Shown here: in pieces, positions 34,823-43,705 of the stretch | How positions within the stretch are numbered: position 1 is the first letter of the stretch | Layout: every line of letters starts with the position of its first letter | Assembly (NCBI GenBank): GCA_963772335.1 | Contig: CAVYXF010000003.1 | Coordinates: 496,001-560,000 of the forward strand | Reading direction: 5' to 3' | Length of the DNA stretch: 64,000 bases | Source of the DNA: CAVYXF01 sp963772335 | GTDB taxonomy: Bacteria > Pseudomonadota > Alphaproteobacteria > Rhizobiales > Rhodomicrobiaceae | The notes under the pieces: model-generated | Told to the model about the DNA's origin: nothing | Seen by the model: only the letters and a program-made list of their open reading frames with translations | The model's database searches: none | Translations under genes and position numbers: made by a program

Positions 34823-36103
34823 ATGTTTCCGCTGGAGCCGCTTCTGCGGCGGTTCGTCCATAAAGGGCACCTTCTCGTCACGGACCATTTCGGTCGCACC
34901 CACGCTTTTGGCGAAACCGGCGCGCCAGTTGACGCAGCTATTCGCCTCGGCGGCGAGGACACCGCTTGGCGCATCGCGCGCAACCCGGCCTATCAGATCG
35001 GCAAATCCTACGTGGAGGGAAAGCTCACTGTCGATAGGGGATCGCTGCTCTCCTTCCTCGGCGTCTTGCTGCGCAATCTCGCCCAGTTCAACACCACGCC
35101 GGCAGTCCGCTTCCTCTACCAGATCGAAGAGATGGTAACCTTGCCCGCCATCCTCAATTGGTCGTCGCGTTCGCGCCGCAACGTCAAACACCATTACGAT
35201 CTCTCGGAGGCGCTTTTCTCGCTGTTCCTCGATCGGGACCGGCAATATTCCTGCGCTTATTACCGCTCCGACGACGACGACCTCGAGGAAGCCCAGCTCG
35301 CCAAGAAGCAGCACATCGCTGCCAAGCTGTTCGTGCAACCCGGCCAGCACATTCTCGATATCGGCTCCGGATGGGGCGGCCTTGCGCTGTATCTGGCACG
35401 GCATCATCCCACCGCCCACATCACCGGGCTGACGCTCTCGGATGAGCAATATCGCGTCTCCACGGAGCGGGCGAGACAGGCTGGCCTCGCGGACCGTGTC
35501 ACCTTCAAGCTCGCCGATTACCGGCACGAGAAAGGGACCTATGACCGCATCGTGTCTGTGGGCATGTTCGAGCATGTCGGCAAGCCGCAGTTCGGCATCT
35601 TCTTCGACCGGGTGCTCGGCCTGCTGAAGCCGAAGGGCGTCGCGCTCCTGCACACCATCGGCCAATATACCCCCCCTGGCGCGATCAACCCCTGGCTCAG
35701 ACGACATATTTTCCCCGGAGCCTACCTGCCGACCCTCTCGCAGCTGACGCCGGTTCTGGAAAAACGGCGGCTCTGGCTTACCGATACGGAGACGCTGCGT
35801 CTCCATTACGCCCACACCCTTGCAGATTGGAATGAGCGGTTTCAGGCGAATCGCGACAAGGCCAAGGCGCTTTATGACGAGCGCTTCTGCCGGATGTGGG
35901 AGTTTTATCTGCAATCTTGCGAGGCCGGTTTCCGCTGGGGCGGCCTGACTGTTTTCCAGCTGCAGCTGGCGAAGGACATCGACGCCCTTCCCATCACGCG
36001 CGATTACATGCTCGAGGAAGAGATGAGGCTTCGGGGAGCCGACGGCGCCATGACGCCGCCACTGCTTCACCGTGTTGAGCACACCGCCGACGTCCGTCTC
36101 TGA
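34823..36103 (+). CDS. cfa: cyclopropane-fatty-acyl-phospholipid synthase family methyltransferase
   Basis: This 426-aa protein has the CFA synthase layout: an N-terminal lipid-binding region (about 1-120) with RIARNPAYQIGKSYVEGKLT, then HHYDLSEALFSLFLD, the SAM motif LDIGSGWGGLALYLA (about 175-190) and VGMFEHVGKPQF. It adds a methylene bridge from SAM to unsaturated phospholipid acyl chains at the membrane. It interrupts the usual rplI-dnaB neighbourhood. The start at 34823 follows a short AT-rich stretch; the 126-bp gap before it likely carries its promoter. Confidence 0.93.
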   Translation: MFPLEPLLRRFVHKGHLLVTDHFGRTHAFGETGAPVDAAIRLGGEDTAWRIARNPAYQIGKSYVEGKLTVDRGSLLSFLGVLLRNLAQFNTTPAVRFLYQIEEMVTLPAILNWSSRSRRNVKHHYDLSEALFSLFLDRDRQYSCAYYRSDDDDLEEAQLAKKQHIAAKLFVQPGQHILDIGSGWGGLALYLARHHPTAHITGLTLSDEQYRVSTERARQAGLADRVTFKLADYRHEKGTYDRIVSVGMFEHVGKPQFGIFFDRVLGLLKPKGVALLHTIGQYTPPGAINPWLRRHIFPGAYLPTLSQLTPVLEKRRLWLTDTETLRLHYAHTLADWNERFQANRDKAKALYDERFCRMWEFYLQSCEAGFRWGGLTVFQLQLAKDIDALPITRDYMLEEEMRLRGADGAMTPPLLHRVEHTADVRL

Positions 36104-36270
36104 CCCCCACGGCGGTTACGGGAAAACATGGGCTAAGCTCCTGGCGAATCAGGGAAAGTTGCAATTGCGACGTCAACCAACCCATTTCGCCACTGTGCAA
36201 AGCGTGAAAGAGCAGCCGCCGCCCGCCATCGGGCATGTCCTAGCCAGCGGAATCGGCTAGGCTGCGCGTC

Positions 36271-37779
36271 ATGAGACAGACGCCCGCTACCTCCGCCAAA
36301 CTCACCCCCGTCGCCACTGAAAGCAGCCTCCCATTCCGGCAGGCTCCGCACAATATCGAGGCGGAGCAGGCTTTGCTCGGCGCGATCCTCCTCAATAACG
36401 AAGCCTTCGACCGGGTGTCTGGCTTCCTTGAGCCTCACCATTTTTTTGACCCGCTGCATGCACGCATCTATGAAACGGCGGGCAAGCTCATCCAGAGCGG
36501 CAAGCACGCAACGCCGGTGACGCTAAAGACGTTCTTCGACAATGAGGAGCCGATCGGCAGCATCACCGTGCCGCAATATCTCGGCCGGCTGGCAGCGCAT
36601 GCAACCAGCATTATCAACGCGGAGGACTATGGGCGGACGGTCTACGACCTGTCGGTGCGCCGCGATCTCATCATCGTCGGCGAGGACATGGTCAACGTCG
36701 CCTATGATTCGCCAGTCGATATGCCGCCGGAGAAGCAGATCGAGGAATCGGAAAGCCGGCTCTACAGCCTCGCCGAGAAGGGCAAATACGGCTCCGGTTT
36801 CCTGAGCTTCTCGCATGCCCTGACCGACGCCATCGAGATGGCCTCCAAAGCCTATCAGCGCGAAGGCGGCCTGTCGGGCCTCTCCACGGGGCTGCGCGAC
36901 CTCGACCGGGCGCTCGGCGGCTTGCAGAAATCCGATCTCGTGATCCTTGCCGGCCGCCCGTCCATGGGCAAAACGTCGCTCGCCACCAATATCGCCTTCA
37001 ATATCGCCAAGGCCTACCGCACGGAGATGGCCGCAAATGGCCTCGAGGAGGTGGCGGACGGCGCCGTGATCGGCTTCTTCTCGCTGGAAATGTCGGCGGA
37101 GCAGCTCGCCACCCGCATCATCTCCGAGCAGGCGCAGCTCCCTTCCGAAAAGATTCGCCGCGGCCTGATCACCGAGGACGAGTTTCACCGCCTGGTGCGC
37201 GCCACCCAGGAGCTGCAATCGCTGCCGTTCTATATCGACCACACCGGCGGTATATCCATTGCCCAGCTGGCGGCGCGCGCCCGCAAGCTGAAGCGCCAGC
37301 GCGGGCTTGGCCTCGTCGTCGTTGACTATCTGCAATTGCTGGGCAGCGGCAAGCGCGCGGGCGAGGGCCGGGTCCAGGAGGTGACCGAGATCACCACCGG
37401 CCTTAAGGCCCTTGCCAAGGAGCTGGAGGTGCCGGTGCTAGCGATGTCCCAGCTTTCGCGTCAGGTGGAGAATCGCGAGGATAAGCGACCTCAGCTCTCG
37501 GACCTGCGCGAATCCGGCTCTATTGAACAGGACGCTGACGTGGTTATGTTTGTGTTTCGCGAGGAATATTACGTCCAGCGCCGCGAGCCGACCATTACCA
37601 AGGTCGAAGAGCATCAGAAGTGGCAGGATGAGATGGACCAGGTCGCCGGCATTGCGGAAGTCATCATCGGCAAGCAGCGACACGGTCCGACCGGGACGGT
37701 TAGGCTGCAATTCACCTCCGAGTTCACCCGCTTCTCCGATCTGGCCGATGACAGCCGGATGCGGGCCTTCGGTCATTAG
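36271..37779 (+). CDS. dnaB: replicative DNA helicase DnaB
   Basis: This 502-aa protein has the N-terminal DnaB domain (HNIEAEQALLGAILLNNEAFDRV, about 28-130), a linker, and the RecA-like helicase domain with Walker A AGRPSMGKTS, SLEMSAEQLATRI, Walker B LVVVDYLQLL and ESGSIEQDADVVMF. It unwinds DNA at the replication fork. It is followed by alr at 5 bp, so they are co-transcribed. Confidence 0.97.
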   Translation: MRQTPATSAKLTPVATESSLPFRQAPHNIEAEQALLGAILLNNEAFDRVSGFLEPHHFFDPLHARIYETAGKLIQSGKHATPVTLKTFFDNEEPIGSITVPQYLGRLAAHATSIINAEDYGRTVYDLSVRRDLIIVGEDMVNVAYDSPVDMPPEKQIEESESRLYSLAEKGKYGSGFLSFSHALTDAIEMASKAYQREGGLSGLSTGLRDLDRALGGLQKSDLVILAGRPSMGKTSLATNIAFNIAKAYRTEMAANGLEEVADGAVIGFFSLEMSAEQLATRIISEQAQLPSEKIRRGLITEDEFHRLVRATQELQSLPFYIDHTGGISIAQLAARARKLKRQRGLGLVVVDYLQLLGSGKRAGEGRVQEVTEITTGLKALAKELEVPVLAMSQLSRQVENREDKRPQLSDLRESGSIEQDADVVMFVFREEYYVQRREPTITKVEEHQKWQDEMDQVAGIAEVIIGKQRHGPTGTVRLQFTSEFTRFSDLADDSRMRAFGH

Positions 37780-37784
37780 GCAGC

Positions 37785-38981
37785 GTGGCGGACGGCTCAG
37801 AGCATAAATCTGAAAGTCAGCCGGACACGTCCGCTCCGACAGCCTTCGACTCGGTCCCCGCCTCTGCGACCGGCGTCCTGCACATCGATCTGGGCGCCCT
37901 GCAGCGCAATTACCGCATGCTTGCCGCGCTCGCCGCGCCTACCAAATGCGCCGCCGTGGTCAAGGCCGACGCCTATGGGCTCGGCGCGGCCGAGGTCGTG
38001 CCGGCGCTGGTCGCGGCGGGTTGCCGAACCTTCTTCGTTGCTACGCTTGCCGAAGCGAAAATGCTGACCCAAACCGCGGCCGGCGCGAGCGTCTATGTGC
38101 TGGACGGCCTGTTCCCCGGCGCCGCGCCGGAATTTCTGGCAGCCGGCGTGCGTCCGGTGCTCGGAAGTATGGATGAGCTGCGCGAATGGGTCACCGCCGC
38201 CAGTGGGCATCCGGCCGCTCTCCACCTCGATACCGGCATGAACCGCTTAGGGATCAAGCCGGCCGCCTATCCCGATCTGATCGCCGCAAACGATGTGCTG
38301 AAGTCGGTGCCGATCGATCTCCTTATGAGCCATCTCGCTTGTGCTGACACGCCGGAGAACGCCAAGAACGCCGCGCAGCTCGCAGCTTTCGTGGACGTCA
38401 CAGCCAAGCTGCCGGCCACCCGCCGCAGCCTCGCCAATTCGGCTGGCATCTTTCTCGGCCCGAAATACACCTTCGACTTGGCCCGTCCCGGCATTGCGCT
38501 TTTTGGCGGCAACCCGTTTGCCGCCCGCCCCAATCCGATGGAGCCGGTCATTCGCCTCTACGCCCGCATCGCACAGCTCGGCGAAGCCGAGCGCGGCGAG
38601 ACGGTAGGCTATGGTGCGGCACGCAGGCTCACGCGCCACACCCGCTATGCCACGGTGACTGCCGGCTACGCTGATGGCTATTTCCGAAGCCTCGGCTCGA
38701 CTGATGGCCATGAGGGCGCCCTCGCCTGGCTCGGCGAATACGCCGTGCCTATACTTGGCCGCGTTTCCATGGACCTTATCGTGCTCGACGTGACGAACCT
38801 GCCGGACGGCCTGGCGCAGCGTGGCGGGCTCGTGGAGCTGATCGGAGAACGCTTCACCGTCGATGATGCGGCTCGGATAGCGGGGACAATCCCGTATGAG
38901 GTGTTGACAAGCCTCGGGAAACGTTATCGCCGGATTTACACCGGCCTGGAAAGCCTTCAAGAAGCTTCAGCGGAATCATGA
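37785..38981 (+). CDS. alr: alanine racemase
   Basis: This 398-aa protein starts at GTG 37785, 5 bp after dnaB. The PLP lysine is in CAAVVKADAYGLGA; HLDTGMNRLG and the active-site tyrosine region of the C-terminal beta domain (TAGYADGYFRSLG) are present. It converts L- to D-alanine for peptidoglycan. The N-terminus carries about 30 extra residues before the fold begins (VLHIDLGALQRNYRML), so a downstream start is conceivable, though no ATG is available there. Confidence 0.95.
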   Translation: MADGSEHKSESQPDTSAPTAFDSVPASATGVLHIDLGALQRNYRMLAALAAPTKCAAVVKADAYGLGAAEVVPALVAAGCRTFFVATLAEAKMLTQTAAGASVYVLDGLFPGAAPEFLAAGVRPVLGSMDELREWVTAASGHPAALHLDTGMNRLGIKPAAYPDLIAANDVLKSVPIDLLMSHLACADTPENAKNAAQLAAFVDVTAKLPATRRSLANSAGIFLGPKYTFDLARPGIALFGGNPFAARPNPMEPVIRLYARIAQLGEAERGETVGYGAARRLTRHTRYATVTAGYADGYFRSLGSTDGHEGALAWLGEYAVPILGRVSMDLIVLDVTNLPDGLAQRGGLVELIGERFTVDDAARIAGTIPYEVLTSLGKRYRRIYTGLESLQEASAES

Positions 38982-38990
38982 GAGGGCACG

Positions 38991-40400
38991 ATGGCCAAGG
39001 CGCAGCGCGAATTCGTATGCCAGAGCTGCGGTGCCGCCAGTCCACGCTGGGCCGGTCGCTGTTCCGCCTGCGGGGAATGGAATACGCTCGCCGAGGAGGT
39101 GGGCGCTGATTCGCCACTCGAGGCTAAAGCCAAGCGCCGTAGCCGCTCCTCCGGCGCCGTATTGGAAGCGCTGAACGACGATGTTCCCCCCGCGCCGCGG
39201 CTGGAGACCGGTATGGCGGAGTTCGACCGCGTGATCGGCGGCGGGCTGGCGCAGGGCTCAGCGATCCTGATCGGCGGCGATCCCGGCATCGGCAAGTCGA
39301 CCCTGCTCCTGCAGATCGCCGCAAAGCTTGCAGAGAGCGGCAAACGCAGCCTCTATTTCTCCGGCGAGGAAGCGACCTCGCAAATTCGATTGCGCGCCAA
39401 GCGCCTGGGCGTGGGATCCATGCCGGTTGCGCTTGCGGCGGAGACCAACATTGCCGCAATCCTCTCGGTGCTTGAGGCCGGCCCGCCGCCCGATCTCACT
39501 GTCGTCGACTCTATCCAGACGCTGTGGACCGACATGCTGGATGCCGCGCCCGGCACGGTCAGCCAAGTGCGTGCCTCGGCCCAGGCGCTGATCTCCTACG
39601 CCAAACGTCGCGGTTCGACCATCATCCTGGTTGGCCATGTCACCAAGGATGGCCAGATCGCCGGCCCCAAGGTCGTCGAACACATGGTCGATACCGTGCT
39701 CTATTTCGAAGGCGACAACTCGCACCTGTTCCGGCTGCTGCGCTCGGTAAAGAACCGCTTTGGCCCGGCGAATGAGGTCGGCGTGTTTGAGATGTCAGGC
39801 GCTGGCCTGCGCGAGGTCGCCAATGCGTCCGCTCTTTTCCTCGGCGACCGGGACACAACGCACCCGGGCACGGCCGTGTTCGCAGGCGTCGAGGGCACGC
39901 GGCCGATCCTCGTCGAAATCCAGGCGCTGCTTGCCCCTTCCCCCTTTGCCACGCCCCGACGGGCGGTGGTCGGCTGGGATGCAAACCGCCTCTCAATGCT
40001 GCTCGCCGTGCTTGAAGCGCGCTGCGGCGTCAAGCTTGGGCCGTTCGACGTTTACCTTAATGTCGCAGGCGGCTTGCGCATCACCGAGCCCGCGGCCGAT
40101 GTAGCGGTCGCTGCAGCCCTGTTATCGGCCCATTCGGGCATTGCCTTGGGCGCGGAGAGCGTTTATTTCGGTGAAGCAAGTCTTTCCGGCGCGATCCGCC
40201 CTGTCAGCCATGCAAGTCTGCGTCTCAGGGAAGCGCAGAAGCTCGGCTTTACGGCGGCATCAGCGCCGGCGGTTGGCGATGCCCTCGATGCCGGTCCCGG
40301 CATGAAGGTGACGCCGCTGAAACATCTTTCGGAACTTGCGATGCGCTTCAGCGATGAGGGCCCGGTCCGCCGGGAACGCAGGCAGACGATGAGCGCATAG
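38991..40400 (+). CDS. radA: DNA repair protein RadA
   Basis: This 469-aa protein has the zinc finger CQSCGAASPRWAGRCSACGEW-type segment at 8-28 (four Cys), Walker A GGDPGIGKST, the RadA-specific KNRFG motif (KNRFGPANEVGVFEM) and the C-terminal Lon-like domain (PFDVYLNVAGGLRITEPAAD). It drives branch migration in recombinational repair. It is 9 bp after alr. Confidence 0.97.
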   Translation: MAKAQREFVCQSCGAASPRWAGRCSACGEWNTLAEEVGADSPLEAKAKRRSRSSGAVLEALNDDVPPAPRLETGMAEFDRVIGGGLAQGSAILIGGDPGIGKSTLLLQIAAKLAESGKRSLYFSGEEATSQIRLRAKRLGVGSMPVALAAETNIAAILSVLEAGPPPDLTVVDSIQTLWTDMLDAAPGTVSQVRASAQALISYAKRRGSTIILVGHVTKDGQIAGPKVVEHMVDTVLYFEGDNSHLFRLLRSVKNRFGPANEVGVFEMSGAGLREVANASALFLGDRDTTHPGTAVFAGVEGTRPILVEIQALLAPSPFATPRRAVVGWDANRLSMLLAVLEARCGVKLGPFDVYLNVAGGLRITEPAADVAVAAALLSAHSGIALGAESVYFGEASLSGAIRPVSHASLRLREAQKLGFTAASAPAVGDALDAGPGMKVTPLKHLSELAMRFSDEGPVRRERRQTMSA

Positions 40401-40558
40401 CGTGATCGGGCAGAACGGGCGTTGGGGCAGTAACAGCAGCAACAGCGATAGCCGCCTGGCTCGGAAGTGCGGCTACGCGAAGCGACGGTAGCGGGCGCAT
40501 AGCAAGGTGGGGCGGCAGGCGGCGTGCGAATTGCGCCCGCGGGAGAGGAATGAATTAG

Positions 40559-41215
40559 ATGCCCATACAGTGGCTCGATGTGCTTTTGATCTTGATCATG
40601 CTGATCTCCGCTTTCCTCGCCATGCTGCGCGGGCTGACCCGGGAGATGCTCTCGATCATGTCCTGGGCGCTCGCCGCACTCGCCGCCCTGTTCTTCTATC
40701 AGCTCTATCGCGAGCGGGTCCGCGCCCTGATCGAGCCGCAGATCCTCGCTGACGCGGTGCTGATCGGCGTTGTATTCGTAATAGTCCTTATTCTGGTGAG
40801 CTTGATTACTGTGAGATTGTCCAGTCGGGTGCTCGACAGCCGTGTAGGCGCGCTCGACAGGACGCTGGGCTTCATTTTCGGGCTGGTGCGCGGCCTCATT
40901 CTGGTAGTGATTGCTTACGAGCTGATTGCTGCGATCGTACCGAAGGAATCCTTACCGCGCTGGGTAACCGAAGCGCGTTCTCTTCCGGTTATTGAAAGAA
41001 CCGGGCGTGCTATCATCTCTTTGTTACCGGACAACCCCGCCTCGATTTTCAGGGGCGAACGTTCCGGAAGCCTGCTTCTCCATGGCCGTGAGGTGGCGCT
41101 CGCCATGGTGGAGGCCCCAGATTATCGTGCTCCAGTGAGAGACGAGCGCCGCCTTCCTCAATGGCTGACAACCGAAGGCGATCGACGCGATGAGCAACGG
41201 CACGGATGGAATTGA
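40559..41215 (+). CDS. cvpA: CvpA family membrane protein
   Basis: This 218-aa protein has four hydrophobic segments in the first 145 residues (VLLILIMLISAFLAMLRGLT; SWALAALAALFFYQLY; VLIGVVFVIVLILVSL; IFGLVRGLILVVIAYEL) and a hydrophilic C-terminus. This is the CvpA (colicin V production) family, usually next to purF, as here. Its exact role is not settled. The 158-bp gap after radA shows no gene. Its last 26 bp overlap purF. Confidence 0.9.
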   Translation: MPIQWLDVLLILIMLISAFLAMLRGLTREMLSIMSWALAALAALFFYQLYRERVRALIEPQILADAVLIGVVFVIVLILVSLITVRLSSRVLDSRVGALDRTLGFIFGLVRGLILVVIAYELIAAIVPKESLPRWVTEARSLPVIERTGRAIISLLPDNPASIFRGERSGSLLLHGREVALAMVEAPDYRAPVRDERRLPQWLTTEGDRRDEQRHGWN

Positions 41216-42683
41216 AGGCGGCCAAGACGGCGTTCATCAGGCTTGGCTTGAGGACGACCGGCTGCACGAGGAGTGCGGTGTTTTCGGCGTTTTCGGCCAT
41301 CCAGACGCATCCGCGCTCACGGTGCTGGGCCTTCATGCATTGCAACATCGGGGACAGGAAGCTGCCGGCATCGTTACCTTCGACGGCGAGCAGTTCCATT
41401 CCGAGCGCCGCCTCGGACTTGTCAGTGAAAATTTCACCAGGCAACAGGTCGTCGAGCATCTGCAAGGCCAGAACGCTATCGGCCATGTCCGGTACTCCAC
41501 CCAAGGCGAGACCATCCTGCGCAACGTCCAGCCGCTATTCGCCCATCTCGGCTCCGGCGGCTTTGCGCTCGGCCATAATGGAAACTTGACCAACGCCATT
41601 ACCCTGCGCGATCGCCTGGTCAGCGGCGGGGCTATTTTCCAGTCCACCAGCGACACCGAGGTGATCCTGCATCTCCTCTCCCGCTCGAAGAAGCAGCGCA
41701 TTGTCGAGCGCCTGGTCGATGCGCTCTTGCAGATCGAAGGCGCCTATGCGCTGGTCTGTCTCACCAACAAGAAGCTGATCGGCGCGCGCGATCCCCTTGG
41801 TATCCGTCCGCTGATGCTCGGCAAGCTCGATGGCTCCTATGTGCTCGCATCGGAGACCTGCGCCTTCGACATCATCGGCGCAGAGTTCGTCCGCGAGGTC
41901 GAGAATGGCGAGGTCGTGGTCATTACCAAGAACGGCATCGAAAGCCATCGGCCCTTCCCGAGATACCGCGCCCGTCCCTGCATCTTCGAATATATCTACT
42001 TCTCCCGCCCCGATTCCGTCCTCGGCGGACGCTGCGTTTACGAAGTGCGCAAGAGTTTCGGCCGCCAGCTCGCCCGCGAGGCGCCCGTGGAGGCTGACGC
42101 GGTGATCGCCGTACCGGATTCCGGCGTGCCGAGCGCCATCGGCTATGCGCAGGAATCCGGCATTCCCTATGAGCTCGGCATCATCCGCAATCATTATGTC
42201 GGCCGCACTTTCATCGAGCCCGAGCAGCGCATCCGCGCGCTCGGGGTGAAGCTGAAGCACAACCCCACTGCCTGCGAGGTGAAGGACAAGCGCGTTATCC
42301 TGATCGACAACTCCATTGTGCGCGGTACCACCTCGATCAAGATCGTGCGCATGATGTACGAGAAGGGCGCGCGTGAGGTGCATATGCGCATCGCGTGTCC
42401 GCCGATCGCCTGGCCGGACTTCTACGGCATTGACACGCCCGAGCGCGATAAGCTGCTGGCGGCGAATTACTCCCTGGAGGAGATGCGCGCCTTCATGGGC
42501 TGCGACAGCCTGGCATTCCTCTCGGTTGAGGGCATCTACCAGGTCATGGGCTACGATCGGCGCGATCCGCTCCAGCCGCAGTTCACCGACCACTGCTTTA
42601 CCGGCGAATATCCAACGCGCCTGCGCGACCTCGAAACGCCGGCGCCTGCTCGCCAGCTCTCGCTGCTGGCCGAGGCTAGTTAG
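41190..42683 (+). CDS. purF: amidophosphoribosyltransferase
   Basis: This 497-aa protein has a propeptide before the N-terminal nucleophile Cys29 (LHEECGVFGVFG), the glutaminase domain (HALQHRGQEAAG, HNGNLTNA), and the PRPP-binding PRTase motif VILIDNSIVRGTTS with VIAVPDSGVPSAIGYA. It makes phosphoribosylamine from PRPP and glutamine, the first step of purine synthesis. It starts within cvpA, implying coupled expression. Confidence 0.97.
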   Translation: MSNGTDGIEGGQDGVHQAWLEDDRLHEECGVFGVFGHPDASALTVLGLHALQHRGQEAAGIVTFDGEQFHSERRLGLVSENFTRQQVVEHLQGQNAIGHVRYSTQGETILRNVQPLFAHLGSGGFALGHNGNLTNAITLRDRLVSGGAIFQSTSDTEVILHLLSRSKKQRIVERLVDALLQIEGAYALVCLTNKKLIGARDPLGIRPLMLGKLDGSYVLASETCAFDIIGAEFVREVENGEVVVITKNGIESHRPFPRYRARPCIFEYIYFSRPDSVLGGRCVYEVRKSFGRQLAREAPVEADAVIAVPDSGVPSAIGYAQESGIPYELGIIRNHYVGRTFIEPEQRIRALGVKLKHNPTACEVKDKRVILIDNSIVRGTTSIKIVRMMYEKGAREVHMRIACPPIAWPDFYGIDTPERDKLLAANYSLEEMRAFMGCDSLAFLSVEGIYQVMGYDRRDPLQPQFTDHCFTGEYPTRLRDLETPAPARQLSLLAEAS

Positions 42684-42747
42684 AGGCGGCGTTTGCAAGC
42701 CTGTCACCTTAGGTGCAATCATTTCTGGCCCTATCGGCGCATCCGGT

Positions 42748-42837
42748 CCCCTCTCCCGTGGGAGAGGGACAGGGTGAGGGCGTGGAATCTATCGAGAGTC
42801 CGTACCCCTCACTCCCACCCTCTCCAATGGGAGAGGG
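42748..42837. repeat. paired CCCTCTCCC palindromes between purF and SDR
   Basis: Two hairpins lie here: CCCTCTCCC-GTG-GGAGAGGG at 42748-42768, and CCCTCTCC-AAT-GGGAGAGGG at 42818-42837. GGGTGAGGG and CCCTCACTCCC tails face inward, so the pair is arranged as an inverted double element. No gene is seen in the 281-bp gap. Confidence 0.6.
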
Positions 42838-42964
42838 AGCTGCCCATGCTGGCGGCAGTGCTTCGGCTCCATTCCGATTCGCTCTGGAGTCTGAAAGCCC
42901 GCCGTTGCGGCCGAAAGCGGCTTGCTTTGCTTGACCTCGCTCTCCCATAGGCTACAAGCGAAGC

Positions 42965-43675
42965 ATGACTTCCTCCGATGAGAGCAAACGCATCGCCCTC
43001 GTGACGGGCGCATCGCGAGGCATTGGCCGCGCGGCGGCGCTCGCTCTCGCGACAGTCGGCTTCCACGTCGTTATCAGTGCACGCACGACCGGCGCACTGG
43101 AAGAGCTGGACGACGAGATCACCACCGCAGGCGGCAGCGCTTCCATCCTGCGCCTCGACCTGTCGAAGGGCGACGACATCAACGCGCTTGGCCCGACGCT
43201 CTACACCCGCTGGCAAAAGCTCGACGTGCTGATCGCCGCCGGAGGCATCCTCGGGCGGCTATCGCCGCTCACCCATTACCCCGACGAGGAATGGGAGCTG
43301 GTGATGCGTGTCAATCTCGCCGCGAACTGGCGGCTGATCCGCACCCTCGATCCTCTCCTGCGGCGCTCCGAGGCGGGGCGCGCGGTATTCGTCACCTCGC
43401 GCGCCGCACGCGACATCCGCGCCTATTGGGGTGCTTACGCCGTCAGCAAAGCCGGACTGGAGGCGCTGGTTGAGACCTATGCGGCCGAGACCGCCTCGAC
43501 GGCCGTGAAGGTCAACCTGCTCGACCCTGGCGCCACGCGCACACGTATGCGCGCCCAGGCCTATCCTGGAGAGGATGCGAGCAAGCTGAAAACGCCGGAC
43601 ACGCTCGCCCCCTATTTCCTCGAGCTGACCTCGCCTGAATGCACGCGTTCCGGCGAAATCATCATCGTCACATAG
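42965..43675 (+). CDS. SDR family NAD(P)-dependent oxidoreductase
   Basis: This 236-aa SDR has the cofactor motif TGASRGIGRAAALAL, AAGGILG in the NAG position, and YxxxK in YAVSKAGLEAL, with NLLDPGATRTRMRAQA after the active site. The substrate is unknown. In related genomes an SDR of this type often sits after purF. It is convergent with the FAD/Fe-S oxidoreductase. Confidence 0.88.
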   Translation: MTSSDESKRIALVTGASRGIGRAAALALATVGFHVVISARTTGALEELDDEITTAGGSASILRLDLSKGDDINALGPTLYTRWQKLDVLIAAGGILGRLSPLTHYPDEEWELVMRVNLAANWRLIRTLDPLLRRSEAGRAVFVTSRAARDIRAYWGAYAVSKAGLEALVETYAAETASTAVKVNLLDPGATRTRMRAQAYPGEDASKLKTPDTLAPYFLELTSPECTRSGEIIIVT

Positions 43676-43705
43676 AACGCGATCGTACGGCGGCACTCGC
43701 CATCC

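Noticed and set aside
34814..36082. 422-codon frame on the minus strand opposite the CFA synthase
   Set aside because: The plus-strand gene has the CFA SAM motif and a normal length; the opposite frame has no motifs.
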